Positions 51,749-63,656 of a stretch of DNA of 64,000 bases are shown in pieces; position 1 is the first letter of the stretch; the number at the start of each line of letters is the position of its first letter. This DNA comes from Alphaproteobacteria bacterium LSUCC0396 (GTDB lineage Bacteria > Pseudomonadota > Alphaproteobacteria > Puniceispirillales > Puniceispirillaceae). A model generated the notes under the pieces. That model did no database searches and was not told where the DNA came from. It saw only the letters and a list, made by a program, of their open reading frames with translations. Position numbers and translations under genes: made by a program. Location: positions 2,411,001 to 2,475,000 of the forward strand of contig CP166131.1 of the NCBI GenBank assembly GCA_041228345.1, given 5' to 3'.

Positions 51749-53559
51749 TGGCGAAATCTGCCCCCACAGACCGCAAGCAGGCGGCATCAAAAAATGGTGT
51801 GCTGGCGTTAGCTGGTGCGGAAATCCTTCTAAAGACGCTCGAAGATGAGGGTGTTGAGGTGATTTTTGGCTATCCGGGCGGTGCGGTGCTGCCGATCTAT
51901 GACGCCTTATTCAAAAATAACAAAATCAGACATATTTTGGTGCGCCATGAGCAAGCAGCGGTTCATGCTGCCGAGGGCTATGCGCGCTCAACTGGCAAGG
52001 TTGGTGTGGTGCTGGTGACATCTGGGCCGGGGGCAACCAATGCGGTGACCGGCCTTACCGATGCGTTAATGGACTCGGTTCCGGTGGTGTGCCTGACCGG
52101 TCAAGTGCCGACGCATCTGATTGGTAATGATGCGTTTCAAGAGGCCGACACAACCGGCATCACGCGCGCCTGCACCAAGCATAATTATCTGGTGAAAGAC
52201 GGGAGCGTTCTGCAGCAAACCGTTGCCGAGGCGTTCCATGTCGCGCGGTCAGGCCGGCCTGGCCCGGTGCTGATTGATCTGCCAAAAGACATTCTGATGG
52301 GCGAGTATGGGTATAAAACTGACGGCGTTGCCGCAGTGGCAAAACAACGTTACGCGCCGCAAACCCGCCCCGATGCCGAGGCGATCAAGGCGGCTGTGGC
52401 TATGCTGAAACGCGCCGAACGCCCGATTATCTATGGCGGTGGCGGGATCATCAATTCAGGGCCAAAAGCATCGGCATTGTTGCAGCAACTGGTTGATATG
52501 ACCGGGTGGCCGACGACCCTGACCTTAATGGGTCTTGGCGCTTTGCCTGCATCAGACAAGCATTTTCTTGGGATGCTGGGGATGCATGGCACCTATGAGG
52601 CGAACTGGGCTATGCATGATTGCGATATCATGCTGAATATCGGCGCACGTTTTGATGATCGCGTGACCGGCCGAATCAGCGGGTTTGCGCCGAAATCAGA
52701 AAAAATCCATATCGATATTGATCCGTCATCGGTGAATAAGAACGTCAAGGTTGACCTGTCAATCATTGGTGATGCGACGATCGTTCTGGAAATGCTGATT
52801 GCTGAAATGAAGGTGCAATCTTTTGCCCCGCATGAGGCATCACTGGCAAAATGGTGGAAACAGATCAAAAGCTGGCAAAAAATCAATTGTCTTGGGTTTG
52901 ATCAGGGCGCTGACGTTATCAAGCCGCAGCACGCCATCAAGCGGCTATGTGAGATGACCTCAGATCATGATTCCTACGTCACGACCGAGGTCGGCCAGCA
53001 TCAAATGTGGGCGGCGCAATATTACGATTTTGAAAAGCCAAACCGCTGGATGACATCAGGCGGGCTCGGCACGATGGGGTATGGCCTGCCAGCCGCGCTA
53101 GGGGTGCAGGTGGCTCATCCTGACGCATTAGTCATTGATATTGCTGGCGAAGCCTCGTTTATGATGAATATGCAGGAATTGTCGACCTTGGCGCAATATA
53201 ACCTGCCGGTAAAGATGTTCATCATCAACAATGAGTGGATGGGAATGGTGCGGCAGTGGCAGGAATTGATCCATGGTGGTCGCTATTCCGAGTCATACAG
53301 TGCCTCATTGCCCGATTTCCGCAAGCTGGCTGATACTTTTGGCATGGTCGGGCTAGTTGCCGAAAAGCCAGACGATCTGGATGGTGTAATTGCCGAAATG
53401 CTGGCAACACCGGGGCCGGTCATTGCCGATATCCGCGTCGCCAAAGAAGAAAACTGCTTCCCGATGATCCCATCAGGGGCTGCGCATAATGAAATGCTTT
53501 TGGGGCCTGCAGATCAGGCTACCAAGCCAATTTCCGAAGAGGGTATGGTGCTGGTTTAG
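51748..53559 (+). CDS. ilvB: acetolactate synthase large subunit
   Basis: A 603-residue ThDP enzyme that makes acetolactate or acetohydroxybutyrate, the first shared step to Val, Leu and Ile. The ThDP catalytic Glu is in VRHEQAAVHAAEGYAR; the cofactor-binding region is VIDIAGEASFMMNMQEL then NNEWMGMVRQWQ. ATG 51748 has GGGA ahead; an ATG five codons earlier lacks one. It is followed by the regulatory subunit and the reductoisomerase. Confidence 0.95.
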   Translation: MAKSAPTDRKQAASKNGVLALAGAEILLKTLEDEGVEVIFGYPGGAVLPIYDALFKNNKIRHILVRHEQAAVHAAEGYARSTGKVGVVLVTSGPGATNAVTGLTDALMDSVPVVCLTGQVPTHLIGNDAFQEADTTGITRACTKHNYLVKDGSVLQQTVAEAFHVARSGRPGPVLIDLPKDILMGEYGYKTDGVAAVAKQRYAPQTRPDAEAIKAAVAMLKRAERPIIYGGGGIINSGPKASALLQQLVDMTGWPTTLTLMGLGALPASDKHFLGMLGMHGTYEANWAMHDCDIMLNIGARFDDRVTGRISGFAPKSEKIHIDIDPSSVNKNVKVDLSIIGDATIVLEMLIAEMKVQSFAPHEASLAKWWKQIKSWQKINCLGFDQGADVIKPQHAIKRLCEMTSDHDSYVTTEVGQHQMWAAQYYDFEKPNRWMTSGGLGTMGYGLPAALGVQVAHPDALVIDIAGEASFMMNMQELSTLAQYNLPVKMFIINNEWMGMVRQWQELIHGGRYSESYSASLPDFRKLADTFGMVGLVAEKPDDLDGVIAEMLATPGPVIADIRVAKEENCFPMIPSGAAHNEMLLGPADQATKPISEEGMVLV

Positions 53560-53585
53560 ACTGGCCATTAAGGAGTTTTATCGAC

Positions 53586-54110
53586 ATGAGCATTAATGAA
53601 ATAGTTGAACGCCATATTATTTCGGTTTTGGTGGATGACGAGCCGGGCGTACTGGCACGGGTGATCGGGCTGTTTTCTGGGCGTGGCTACAATATTGAAA
53701 GCCTGACCGTTGCCGAGGTTGAATGGAACCGCGGCCTGTCACGGATTTCGATTGTAACGTCTGGAACGCCAATGGTGATTGAACAGATCAAGGCACAGCT
53801 ATCGCGTCTGGTGCCAATCCATTCGGTCTGTGATTTGACCGAAATGGGTGCCGCCATTGAACGTGAATTGGCCTTGGTAAAAATCATCAATGATGGTGAT
53901 AACCGGATTGAGGCATTACGGATCGCTGATACTTTCCGTGCAAGAACACTAGACAGCACACTAGATAGTTTTGTATTTGAGGTGACAGGAAATTCGTCAA
54001 AGGTTGCTGCCTTCATTGATTTGATGCAGTCGCTTGGTGATGTGGAGATCGCGCGGACCGGTGTTTCGGCTATTTCACGCGGCAACCGGATCGATTTAAC
54101 GGCTAAATAA
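53586..54110 (+). CDS. ilvH: acetolactate synthase small (regulatory) subunit
   Basis: A 174-residue regulatory subunit with an N-terminal ACT domain (HIISVLVDDEPGVLARVIGLFSGRGYNI is the classical start; key residues EPGVLARV) that binds valine, and a C-terminal domain of about 80 residues. AAGGAG precedes the ATG. It lies 26 bases after ilvB. Confidence 0.95.
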   Translation: MSINEIVERHIISVLVDDEPGVLARVIGLFSGRGYNIESLTVAEVEWNRGLSRISIVTSGTPMVIEQIKAQLSRLVPIHSVCDLTEMGAAIERELALVKIINDGDNRIEALRIADTFRARTLDSTLDSFVFEVTGNSSKVAAFIDLMQSLGDVEIARTGVSAISRGNRIDLTAK

Positions 54111-54213
54111 AACGCCGGAATTAGCGAATTTACGCAAAGGGTCTGGATCACACCGCCACAGTTGGGGTGCGATGTTATATTTAAATAGGATGGTCATGAG
54201 TATCTGGCATTAG

Positions 54214-55275
<1,062 letters not shown>

Positions 55276-55310
55276 TTTTTGCCACTTTGTTGATGTAATG
55301 ATAATCTATG

Positions 55311-55338
55311 ACGTAAAGGGCCGCTTGGCCCTTTACGT
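55311..55338. terminator. 12-bp perfect hairpin after ilvC
   Basis: ACGTAAAGGGCC and GGCCCTTTACGT form a perfect 12-bp stem with a GCTT loop, 35 bases after the ilvC stop. It has no T run on either side, so it may block exonucleases or need Rho rather than act as an intrinsic terminator. Confidence 0.55.
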
Positions 55339-55388
55339 TACTCGCGGTTATCATCCTGATTATCCGCATAAAAGACGCTTCGCCCTAA

Positions 55389-56453
<1,065 letters not shown>

Positions 56454-56467
56454 GCAAGGAGACCGCG

Positions 56468-57382
56468 ATGCGCGTGTCTGATAAAGCCAGAATCAGACAA
56501 CGCCGTATCATTCATGGCGTCCTTATTCTCTTGAGTTTTTCTCTGATGTTTCTTGGCAAGGCGGATTTATCTGCCTTGCGTAATATTCGTATGGGAAGCA
56601 GTGATTTTCTAGCACCGGTCATCGATTTCGTCTCAGCGCCAATCCGTGGCATTGAAACGATGGTAGAGGGGGTGCGAACTGTTGCATCCTTGCGCGCTGA
56701 AAATGTCCGGTTGCAGGGCGAAAATGACTTGCTGAAACGGTGGCGTCGCCGCGCCGAAATTCTGGAAAGCGAAAACCGCCAATTGCGGAGCGTTACCGGT
56801 GCGGCCACGATTGAAAACCGAACCCCGATTACCGCCCGTGCGGTGACTGCCCCTGGTGGCGGGTTTGCCCATACGGTGTTGATCGCTATTGGCAGTGAAG
56901 AGGGCATCGTAAGGGGGAATCCCGTGGTTACCGCCGATGGTTTGGTCGGTATTGTGATTGATGTTGGCCGTGCTTATGCGCGGGTTTTGATGATCAGCGA
57001 CATCAATGCGCGTATACCGGTTATCCTATCATCATCATCTTGGCCCGGATTGACCGTCGGCCAAAACGGCCAGTTTCTGGATTTGCAGTTTCTGCCCGAC
57101 GAAGCGCAGCCAAAGATTGGCGAACTGGTCCTGACCTCAGGGCATGGAGGGGTTTTGCCAAATGGCTTGCCGGTGGGACGGGTTGATCAGATCGAGGATG
57201 GCACAATAAGGGTTCGCCCTGCAGTTGACCTGCGCAATCTCAGCTATGTTTCAGTTTTGACTGGCGGGCTTGAAGGGATTGATAACAGCAATCTAGATCT
57301 GGCTGATTTCTATACACCGCTGCAGATTGATGACACGACCCGGCTGCTTGAAGGCCTGGATTCATCGGGGCAACGCCGATGA
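56468..57382 (+). CDS. mreC: rod shape-determining protein MreC
   Basis: A 304-residue bitopic protein: one N-terminal helix, a coiled coil at about 75-110 (LRAENVRLQGENDLLKRW) and a periplasmic beta-rich domain. It connects MreB/MreD to PBP2 and activates it. The stop overlaps the mreD ATG as ATGA. Confidence 0.94.
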   Translation: MRVSDKARIRQRRIIHGVLILLSFSLMFLGKADLSALRNIRMGSSDFLAPVIDFVSAPIRGIETMVEGVRTVASLRAENVRLQGENDLLKRWRRRAEILESENRQLRSVTGAATIENRTPITARAVTAPGGGFAHTVLIAIGSEEGIVRGNPVVTADGLVGIVIDVGRAYARVLMISDINARIPVILSSSSWPGLTVGQNGQFLDLQFLPDEAQPKIGELVLTSGHGGVLPNGLPVGRVDQIEDGTIRVRPAVDLRNLSYVSVLTGGLEGIDNSNLDLADFYTPLQIDDTTRLLEGLDSSGQRR

Positions 57383-57915
57383 AGGATCAGCGGTCTTATT
57401 TTGAACGAGCCGATTTTCAATCGGATTTTCCCTTGCAGTTTCTCGCCGGCGTCGTGGGCATGATCCTTGTTTTGTTGGAATTGGGGGTTGCGCAATGGCC
57501 GTTTTTTTATGGTGCGGCGCCGGTTCTGTCGCTGATCTTCGTCTATTATATGATCATATATCACGATAAATATATGCCGGTTTTTGTCATATTTTTGATG
57601 GGGATCGTTGGTGATGTTCTGTTGTCCGATCTTTTGGGCGGGCGGGCAACCGCCTTTTTGCTGCTGACCTATGTCATGCAGCATCGCCTCGTCCGGCTCC
57701 AGCAAAGCGATTTCGGCCAGCTCTGGTTGGATTTTGCAGTTAGCTGTGCGGCGGTCTCATTGTTCCAGCTTTTGTTATTTTCAGCTCTTAATTTTAGGAT
57801 TCCTGCATTAAGCCCAATTCTGTTCCAGCTTGGAGCAACGTTGATATTATTCCCGATTGGATTTGTAATCATTTTCACCATTCATCGTCTTTTACAGAAG
57901 GTGAAAATAGTCTGA
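57379..57915 (+). CDS. mreD: rod shape-determining protein MreD
   Basis: A 178-residue membrane protein with five to six helices. Sequence conservation in the family is low; assignment rests on topology, length and its place between mreC and the PBP2 gene. Both ends overlap the neighbouring genes (ATGA and TGATG), so expression is coupled. Confidence 0.88.
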   Translation: MKDQRSYFERADFQSDFPLQFLAGVVGMILVLLELGVAQWPFFYGAAPVLSLIFVYYMIIYHDKYMPVFVIFLMGIVGDVLLSDLLGGRATAFLLLTYVMQHRLVRLQQSDFGQLWLDFAVSCAAVSLFQLLLFSALNFRIPALSPILFQLGATLILFPIGFVIIFTIHRLLQKVKIV

Positions 57916-59864
57916 TGAGCCGTAATAAAACAAAAGATTTGCGCCGCACCATGAGCCGCCGTGGACTATTGCTTGGCGGTGGGGCGGTGGTGTTGACCAG
58001 TATTTTGGGCGCACGGCTATTTCAGTTACAAGTTGCCGAAAATAATCGTTATCGGCGGTTATCAGACCGTAATCAGTTTGATCTACGGATTGTCGCACCG
58101 ACAAGGGGGCGGCTTTTTGACCGCGAGATGCGGTTGCTCGCCGGCAATGCAGAGTCTTTTCAGCTCTATATTACGCCGCTTTATGTTGATGACCTTCAAC
58201 AGACCTTGGCGGCGCTTGGGCAGATCGTTGATTTAACCCAAAAGCAAATTGATGAGGTGTTTGCCGCAGCGCGCAAAGGCCCATCATTTCATGATATCAT
58301 TGTACGAGATGATCTCTCGCAACGCGAACTTGCGCGGCTTGCCGTGCGAAGCCCTTTATTAAGCGGGGTTAGTTTTGGCAAGTCATTGCGGCGGATTTAT
58401 CCGCAAGGCTCGCTCGCCTGTCATGTAACTGGCTATGTCTCGCCGATCACGGCGCGTGAAATTGTGCGTAATCAGGCGCTGGAAAAAACACCGCATCTTG
58501 GGACTGGTAAAAATGGGATCGAACTGGCCCATGAACAGAATTTGCGCGGAATTCCGGGGCGCGAGCGTATCGAGGTTAATGCCAAGGGACAGCCAATTCG
58601 CGTGTTGCGTGATGTGGGGGCAATTTCGGGCAAGGATTTGCAGCTTTCAATTGATGTCGGGTTGCAGCTGCACTCGGCTGAAATCCTGCGACGCGGCCAG
58701 CTGAAACCTGTTGAAATGGGTTCGGCTGACGTGCAACGCGCGCTGGCAAAGGATGATGACTTAAAGGCGCATATCGTGCTTGGCGACAGCCTTATTTTGC
58801 GCGATGAGAAAGATCGGCTTGTACCACCGGAGTCTGGCGCAGTGGTTGTCATGGATATCTATAGCGGCGAAATCATATCGCTTGTCTCGGCGCCGATGTT
58901 TGATCCAAACCTGTTCACCGGCAGATTGTTGACCCGCGATTGGCGCCGGCTCAATGCGCATCCAAGAAAGCCATTGTTAAACCGCGTGACCGCCGGTCAA
59001 TATGCCCCCGGTTCGACATTTAAAATGGTGGTAGGGCTTGCGGCGCTTGAGACTGGGGTGATTTCCAGTAAGACCCAGTTTAATTGCTCTGGTGACATGC
59101 AGCTTGGCAATGCGAGGTTTCATTGCTGGCGTGACGAGGGTCATGGGGTAATGAATATTATCTCGGCGCTTGAACAATCATGTGACGTGTTTTTCTATGA
59201 AGTTGCGCTGAAAACCGGGATTCGAAAAATCAAGAATATGGCGCACAGGTTGGGTCTAGGTGAGGTGACCGGGCTTGGTCTTCCGGGTGAAAAACAGGGC
59301 ATTATTCCCAGCCATGAATGGAAATTAGCCAACCTTGGCAAGGTTTGGACGCCGGGTGAAACCGTGGTCTCGTCAATCGGACAGGGCTATGTGCTGGCAA
59401 CGCCTCTGCAATTGGCGGTGATGACGGCGCGCATTGCCAATGGCAAGCACGCAGTCACACCCAGTTTGGTAAAATCACCCGGCGATACGCCGCCAGCCTT
59501 TGCGCCATTGGACGTTGATCCCGGCGCCCTTTCGATTATCCGTCAAGGGATGTTTGAGGTGATGAAAGGCGGGCTTGGCACCGCGCGTAAATATGATCTA
59601 GAGGCCTCATTTGGCGGGATGGCCGGAAAAACCGGCACTGTGCAGGTCAAGCGCATTACCAAAGCCCAGCGTGAAGAGGGCATTGTCAGCAATATTGACC
59701 GGCCATGGGCAGAACGCGACCATGCGCTGTTTGTTGCATATGCGCCGGTAAAACAGCCGCGCTATGCCATTTCGGTAGTGGTCGAACATGGGGGCAGTGG
59801 ATCATCCACCGCCGCGCCTGTTGCCCGAGATATCCTCACAAAATTAATGCAGGAACAAGGATAG
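57915..59864 (+). CDS. mrdA: penicillin-binding protein 2 (peptidoglycan transpeptidase)
   Basis: A 649-residue class B PBP with an N-terminal helix (about 18-38), a pedestal domain, and a transpeptidase domain with SxxK (Ser367-Thr-Phe-Lys370), SCD (EQSCDVFFYE) and KTG (Lys572, AGKTGTVQV). It cross-links side-wall peptidoglycan with RodA. It follows mreD with a 1-base overlap. Confidence 0.96.
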   Translation: MSRNKTKDLRRTMSRRGLLLGGGAVVLTSILGARLFQLQVAENNRYRRLSDRNQFDLRIVAPTRGRLFDREMRLLAGNAESFQLYITPLYVDDLQQTLAALGQIVDLTQKQIDEVFAAARKGPSFHDIIVRDDLSQRELARLAVRSPLLSGVSFGKSLRRIYPQGSLACHVTGYVSPITAREIVRNQALEKTPHLGTGKNGIELAHEQNLRGIPGRERIEVNAKGQPIRVLRDVGAISGKDLQLSIDVGLQLHSAEILRRGQLKPVEMGSADVQRALAKDDDLKAHIVLGDSLILRDEKDRLVPPESGAVVVMDIYSGEIISLVSAPMFDPNLFTGRLLTRDWRRLNAHPRKPLLNRVTAGQYAPGSTFKMVVGLAALETGVISSKTQFNCSGDMQLGNARFHCWRDEGHGVMNIISALEQSCDVFFYEVALKTGIRKIKNMAHRLGLGEVTGLGLPGEKQGIIPSHEWKLANLGKVWTPGETVVSSIGQGYVLATPLQLAVMTARIANGKHAVTPSLVKSPGDTPPAFAPLDVDPGALSIIRQGMFEVMKGGLGTARKYDLEASFGGMAGKTGTVQVKRITKAQREEGIVSNIDRPWAERDHALFVAYAPVKQPRYAISVVVEHGGSGSSTAAPVARDILTKLMQEQG

Positions 59865-59866
59865 AT

Positions 59867-60961
59867 ATGACTGGTCTCAAAACCCTGCTACGTATCCCAT
59901 GGCATCTGTTGCTGCTCGCTGGCGTTTTGGTGTTGGTGGGATCGCTCGCCCTCTATTCAGCGTCACAAGGGTCTTGGCAGCCATGGGCCGGACGCCACGC
60001 AATTCGGGCGACGATTGGCATGGCGCTTGTGGTTGGCATTGCCTTTGTTGATTTCGGCTTTATAAGGCGGATGTCATATGTATTCTTAGCCACAGCAATT
60101 CTGGTTCTGCTGGCGGTAATGATCATCGGCACCGGGCAAGGGGTGTCGCGCTGGATCAGCATCGGCGGGGTAAATTTCCAGCCATCAGAACCGACAAAGA
60201 TAGCCGTCATATTGGCCTTGGCACGTTATTTTGGCAGCCAGTCGCATGATAGAATGCACAGTTTTATATGGTATTTGCCGGCTTTTGTGATCATCGGGAT
60301 CCCATTTGCGTTGATTATGAAACAGCCTGACCTTGGTACGGCATTGATGCTATTGTTTGGCGGGCTTGCCGTGGTGTTTTCTGCCGGTTTGCCGTGGCGC
60401 TATGTGTTAGGTTCGATCGCTGCAGTGCTTGCGGCCGTACCATTGCTGTGGTTGCAGCTTCATGCCTATCAAAAGGCGAGGGTGATGACGTTTTTTAACC
60501 CTGAGTCCGACCTTTTAGGGGCAGGCTATCAGATTACCCAGTCGAAGATTGCGCTTGGCTCTGGCGGGGTCTTTGGTAAAGGGTTCTTGATGGGAAGCCA
60601 AAGCCAGTTGAATTATCTTCCCGAAAAACAGACTGATTTCGTATTCACCATGATCGGCGAGGAGTTTGGCTTCGCCGGAAATATTTTCATCCTGCTAATC
60701 TATCTGCTGTTGACGATCGCAATTCTGCGGATCAGCTATCGGGTGAAAAGCCGTTTTGCTCAGCTGACTTGTGTCGGCATTGGTATGATGGTGTTTTTCT
60801 ATATGTTCGTAAATGTGGCGATGGTTACCGGTTTATTGCCGGTGGTTGGGGCGCCATTACCGCTGATTTCCTATGGTGGTACGTCAATGCTGACCGTATT
60901 TATCGGCTTTGGGATTGTCGCCAGCGCCATCGTGCATGACCGGCGCGAGCGCACGCTTTAA
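59867..60961 (+). CDS. rodA: RodA, SEDS peptidoglycan glycosyltransferase
   Basis: A 364-residue SEDS membrane polymerase with about ten helices. QPSEPTKIAVILALARY, KQPDLGTALM and PLISYGGTSMLTVFIGFGI are family hallmarks. It pairs with PBP2 in the elongasome. AAGGA lies ahead of the ATG, 2 bases after the mrdA stop; longer frames run into mrdA and are rejected. Confidence 0.95.
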   Translation: MTGLKTLLRIPWHLLLLAGVLVLVGSLALYSASQGSWQPWAGRHAIRATIGMALVVGIAFVDFGFIRRMSYVFLATAILVLLAVMIIGTGQGVSRWISIGGVNFQPSEPTKIAVILALARYFGSQSHDRMHSFIWYLPAFVIIGIPFALIMKQPDLGTALMLLFGGLAVVFSAGLPWRYVLGSIAAVLAAVPLLWLQLHAYQKARVMTFFNPESDLLGAGYQITQSKIALGSGGVFGKGFLMGSQSQLNYLPEKQTDFVFTMIGEEFGFAGNIFILLIYLLLTIAILRISYRVKSRFAQLTCVGIGMMVFFYMFVNVAMVTGLLPVVGAPLPLISYGGTSMLTVFIGFGIVASAIVHDRRERTL

Positions 60962-61070
60962 CGATTGGCAGCGCATTTGTTTTAATTTAGGTGTATCAAA
61001 TATAAACGGCGGCACTGCAAAAACGGCAATTGCAGATGCGCGTAACCGCTTTAAATAGTGAGGGATTGAA

Positions 61071-62078
61071 ATGTTTTCGTCTTTTTTCAGATCACGGCGA
61101 TGGGTGCTTTGGGCTTGGCTTGGCATGATTGTGATTGTTGGCGGTACCTATTATCAGGTGCAGGTTGATGTGATGATCAATAAATGGTTTGGCGAGTTCT
61201 ACGACATGGTGCAAAAGGCGCTATCAGCACCAAACGCGGTAACACAGGCCGAATTCTACGGTGCTTTGCTCAGTTTCTTCAAAATTGCTGGTGTCTATGT
61301 TGTGGTCGCAACATTGCTAAGCTTTTTCTCAAAACACTGGGTGTTCCGCTGGCGTACTGCGATGAATGATTTCTACACAGCCAACTGGGAAAAACTGCGC
61401 CGGATTGAGGGTGCTTCTCAGCGCGTTCAAGAAGATACGAAGAGATTTGCCGCGATTATGGAAGGGTTGGGTACCGCGTTTTTAGACTCGGTCATGACGC
61501 TATTTGCGTTTTTGCCGATCCTTTGGGGCTTGTCAAAGAACGTTACCGAATTGCCATTTTTTGGGCAGATTGACTACTCGCTTGTTTATGTTGCGATTGT
61601 GTTTGCGCTGTTCGGCACGGTTGTTCTGGCCGCGGTCGGCTTTAAACTGCCGGGGCTGGAATTCAATAATCAGGTCGTCGAGGCTGCATACCGGAAAGAA
61701 CTCGTCTATGGCGAGGACGATCCAGACCGGATCAATCCACCGACAGTCACCGAGTTTTTTGGCAATGTGCGGAAGAATTATTTCCGCCTGTTCTTCCATT
61801 ATCTCTATTTTGACGTTGCCAAGATTTCCTACCTGCAGGCTGGTGTACTTGTCCCTTATGTCGCACTAGGACCAACGATCGCGGCCGGTGCGATCACTCT
61901 TGGCGTGATGCAACAGATTGTGCGCGCCTTTGGCCGGGTCGAGTCATCGCTGCAGTTTCTGGTTCGCAGCTGGCCGACGATTGTCGAGTTGATTTCGATT
62001 TACAAGCGTTTGCGTTCATTCGAGGCGATACTGCAGGGGCAAGATATGCCGCACTGGGAAAATCAGAAAATCGATTAA
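61071..62078 (+). CDS. SbmA/BacA-like peptide transporter
   Basis: A 335-residue membrane protein of the SbmA/BacA family, with about seven helices and no nucleotide-binding domain. FSKHWVFRWRTAMNDFYTANW near residue 85 and the RVQEDTKRFA motif near 115 are typical. Relatives import proline-rich antimicrobial peptides, bleomycin or B12 by proton coupling, and BacA is needed for chronic infection or symbiosis in rhizobia and Brucella. It is about 70 residues shorter than E. coli SbmA. It lies between the elongasome and LPS genes. Confidence 0.82.
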   Translation: MFSSFFRSRRWVLWAWLGMIVIVGGTYYQVQVDVMINKWFGEFYDMVQKALSAPNAVTQAEFYGALLSFFKIAGVYVVVATLLSFFSKHWVFRWRTAMNDFYTANWEKLRRIEGASQRVQEDTKRFAAIMEGLGTAFLDSVMTLFAFLPILWGLSKNVTELPFFGQIDYSLVYVAIVFALFGTVVLAAVGFKLPGLEFNNQVVEAAYRKELVYGEDDPDRINPPTVTEFFGNVRKNYFRLFFHYLYFDVAKISYLQAGVLVPYVALGPTIAAGAITLGVMQQIVRAFGRVESSLQFLVRSWPTIVELISIYKRLRSFEAILQGQDMPHWENQKID

Positions 62079-62115
62079 TCGGACGGCAACTGTGCAATAT
62101 TGATCACTGGAAAAG

Positions 62116-62148
62116 GCGGCGCGCTTGGCAAAGGGCAGGGCGCGCCGC
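62116..62148. terminator. bidirectional terminator between the SbmA-like gene and hldE
   Basis: GCGGCGCGC pairs perfectly with GCGCGCCGC (9 bp) around a 15-base loop, flanked by AAAA and TTT, between convergent genes. Confidence 0.75.
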
Positions 62149-62151
62149 TTT

Positions 62152-62187
62152 CGTTATGTCTTGACCACTCGTTATGTCTTGATCAAT
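62152..62187. repeat. 18-bp tandem duplication containing the hldE stop
   Basis: Two adjacent 18-mers, CGTTATGTCTTGACCACT and CGTTATGTCTTGATCAAT, differ at three places. The second holds the hldE stop codon and last codons; the first repeats them downstream. Confidence 0.9.
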
Positions 62188-63611
62188 TTGCTGGTCGAAT
62201 GCCCGTCTAATGTTGGGATGATCACGACCTTGCCGCCGCGTGCTGTCACAATATCGGCGCCAACAACCGCATCTGCTTGATAATCGCCGCCCTTAATGAT
62301 GATATCTGGTTGTAGCGTTGCGATCAGATCATACGGCGTATCCTCGTCAAACACTGCTACAGCGTCGACAAAGGGCAATGCGGCAAGAACGGCGCTTCTA
62401 ACCTCGGCTGGCTGATGGGGGCGCTCTGTGCCCTTTAGGCGGCGCAAAGACGCATCACCGTTCAACCCGATCACCAGCCTGTCAGCGGTTGTGGCCGCTT
62501 TGGCTAATAGATAGATATGACCCGGATGCAATAAATCAAAACAGCCATTGGCAAAGGCGATTTTATCACCACCATCACGCCAGGTCGTGCATTGCGTGGC
62601 AATTTCAGGCCAGTCAGTTGCAGGCGGTATACTGCCTAAATGTGCAAGAATCTCACCCGGTGCCACAATCGCGGTTCCGGATTTGCCAACGGCAACTCCG
62701 GCGGCATGATTCGCAAGGCGCACCGCATCCTCAAGCGAAGCACCTGCGGCCAGTGCGCCGGCCACGCTTGCTACCACGGTATCACCAGCACCAGACACAT
62801 CGAAAATATCACGCGCGCTCGCCGGATCGTGGAACTGGGTTCCATCGGGCTTGCTCAGCATCATGCCGCGCGAACTCAAGGTTGTCAGAACGCTGCCAAA
62901 TCCCATATCTTTTGTAAGGTTGCTTGCCGCCTTGCCGATCGCTTCAATCGAGGTTAGCGCGTGTTTTGTGCTGTTTTGCAATTCAGCCAGATTGGGCGTT
63001 AATAAATCAACGCCGGCATAGGCCGAAACATCAGCTCGTTTCGGATCAGCGATGATTGTTTTACCGCTGGCTTTTGCCCCGCTTATGATTTCTGCCAGCA
63101 GTGATAGTGGCAAAGCCCCTTTGGCATAATCGGAGATCACCACCAGATCGGCGCCATCCATTGCAGCCAGCGCGCGGTTTAGAAACTCTTTAGCGGCGGC
63201 GGTATCAATATCATCGGTGATTTCATCATCGACGCGCAGAATCTGCTGGCCGCCAGCACGAAACCGTGTTTTTAGGCTGGTTGGCCTGCTGTCCAGTTCA
63301 ATCGAATCATAAAAAATTGCTGGATGAGCGGCCAATTCACCGGCTAAGTCGGCGCCCGCTGCATCAGTGCCGCAAACGCCAATTAAATGCACCCGCAGCC
63401 CTAATTGCGCCAGATTGCAGGCAACATTGGCAGCGCCCCCCGGCATTTGATGAACGCGGCTTTGACCAAGGACTGGCACTGGTGCTTCGGGCGAAATGCG
63501 TGTTACGGCGCCATCGACAAAACGGTCAAGCATCACGTCACCAAGAACAAGCACTGTTTTGGATTGCATCGCGCAGATAAGCTTTGCAGCGTTGGCAATG
63601 TTAACGTTCAT
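62172..63611 (-). CDS. hldE: bifunctional heptose 7-phosphate kinase / heptose 1-phosphate adenylyltransferase
   Basis: A 479-residue fusion. The ribokinase-like N-terminal domain (about 1-320) ends with the DVSGAGDTVVAS kinase signature; the C-terminal nucleotidyltransferase (about 340-479) has FANGCFDLLHPGHIYLL. It makes ADP-heptose precursor for the LPS inner core. It starts 45 bases after the glmU stop on the same strand. Confidence 0.95.
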   Translation of the reverse strand: MNVNIANAAKLICAMQSKTVLVLGDVMLDRFVDGAVTRISPEAPVPVLGQSRVHQMPGGAANVACNLAQLGLRVHLIGVCGTDAAGADLAGELAAHPAIFYDSIELDSRPTSLKTRFRAGGQQILRVDDEITDDIDTAAAKEFLNRALAAMDGADLVVISDYAKGALPLSLLAEIISGAKASGKTIIADPKRADVSAYAGVDLLTPNLAELQNSTKHALTSIEAIGKAASNLTKDMGFGSVLTTLSSRGMMLSKPDGTQFHDPASARDIFDVSGAGDTVVASVAGALAAGASLEDAVRLANHAAGVAVGKSGTAIVAPGEILAHLGSIPPATDWPEIATQCTTWRDGGDKIAFANGCFDLLHPGHIYLLAKAATTADRLVIGLNGDASLRRLKGTERPHQPAEVRSAVLAALPFVDAVAVFDEDTPYDLIATLQPDIIIKGGDYQADAVVGADIVTARGGKVVIIPTLDGHSTSKLIKT

Positions 63612-63656
63612 ATAATCAAATTCACCTTTACAGTGGCTTATGAGTGGTCTGGACGG

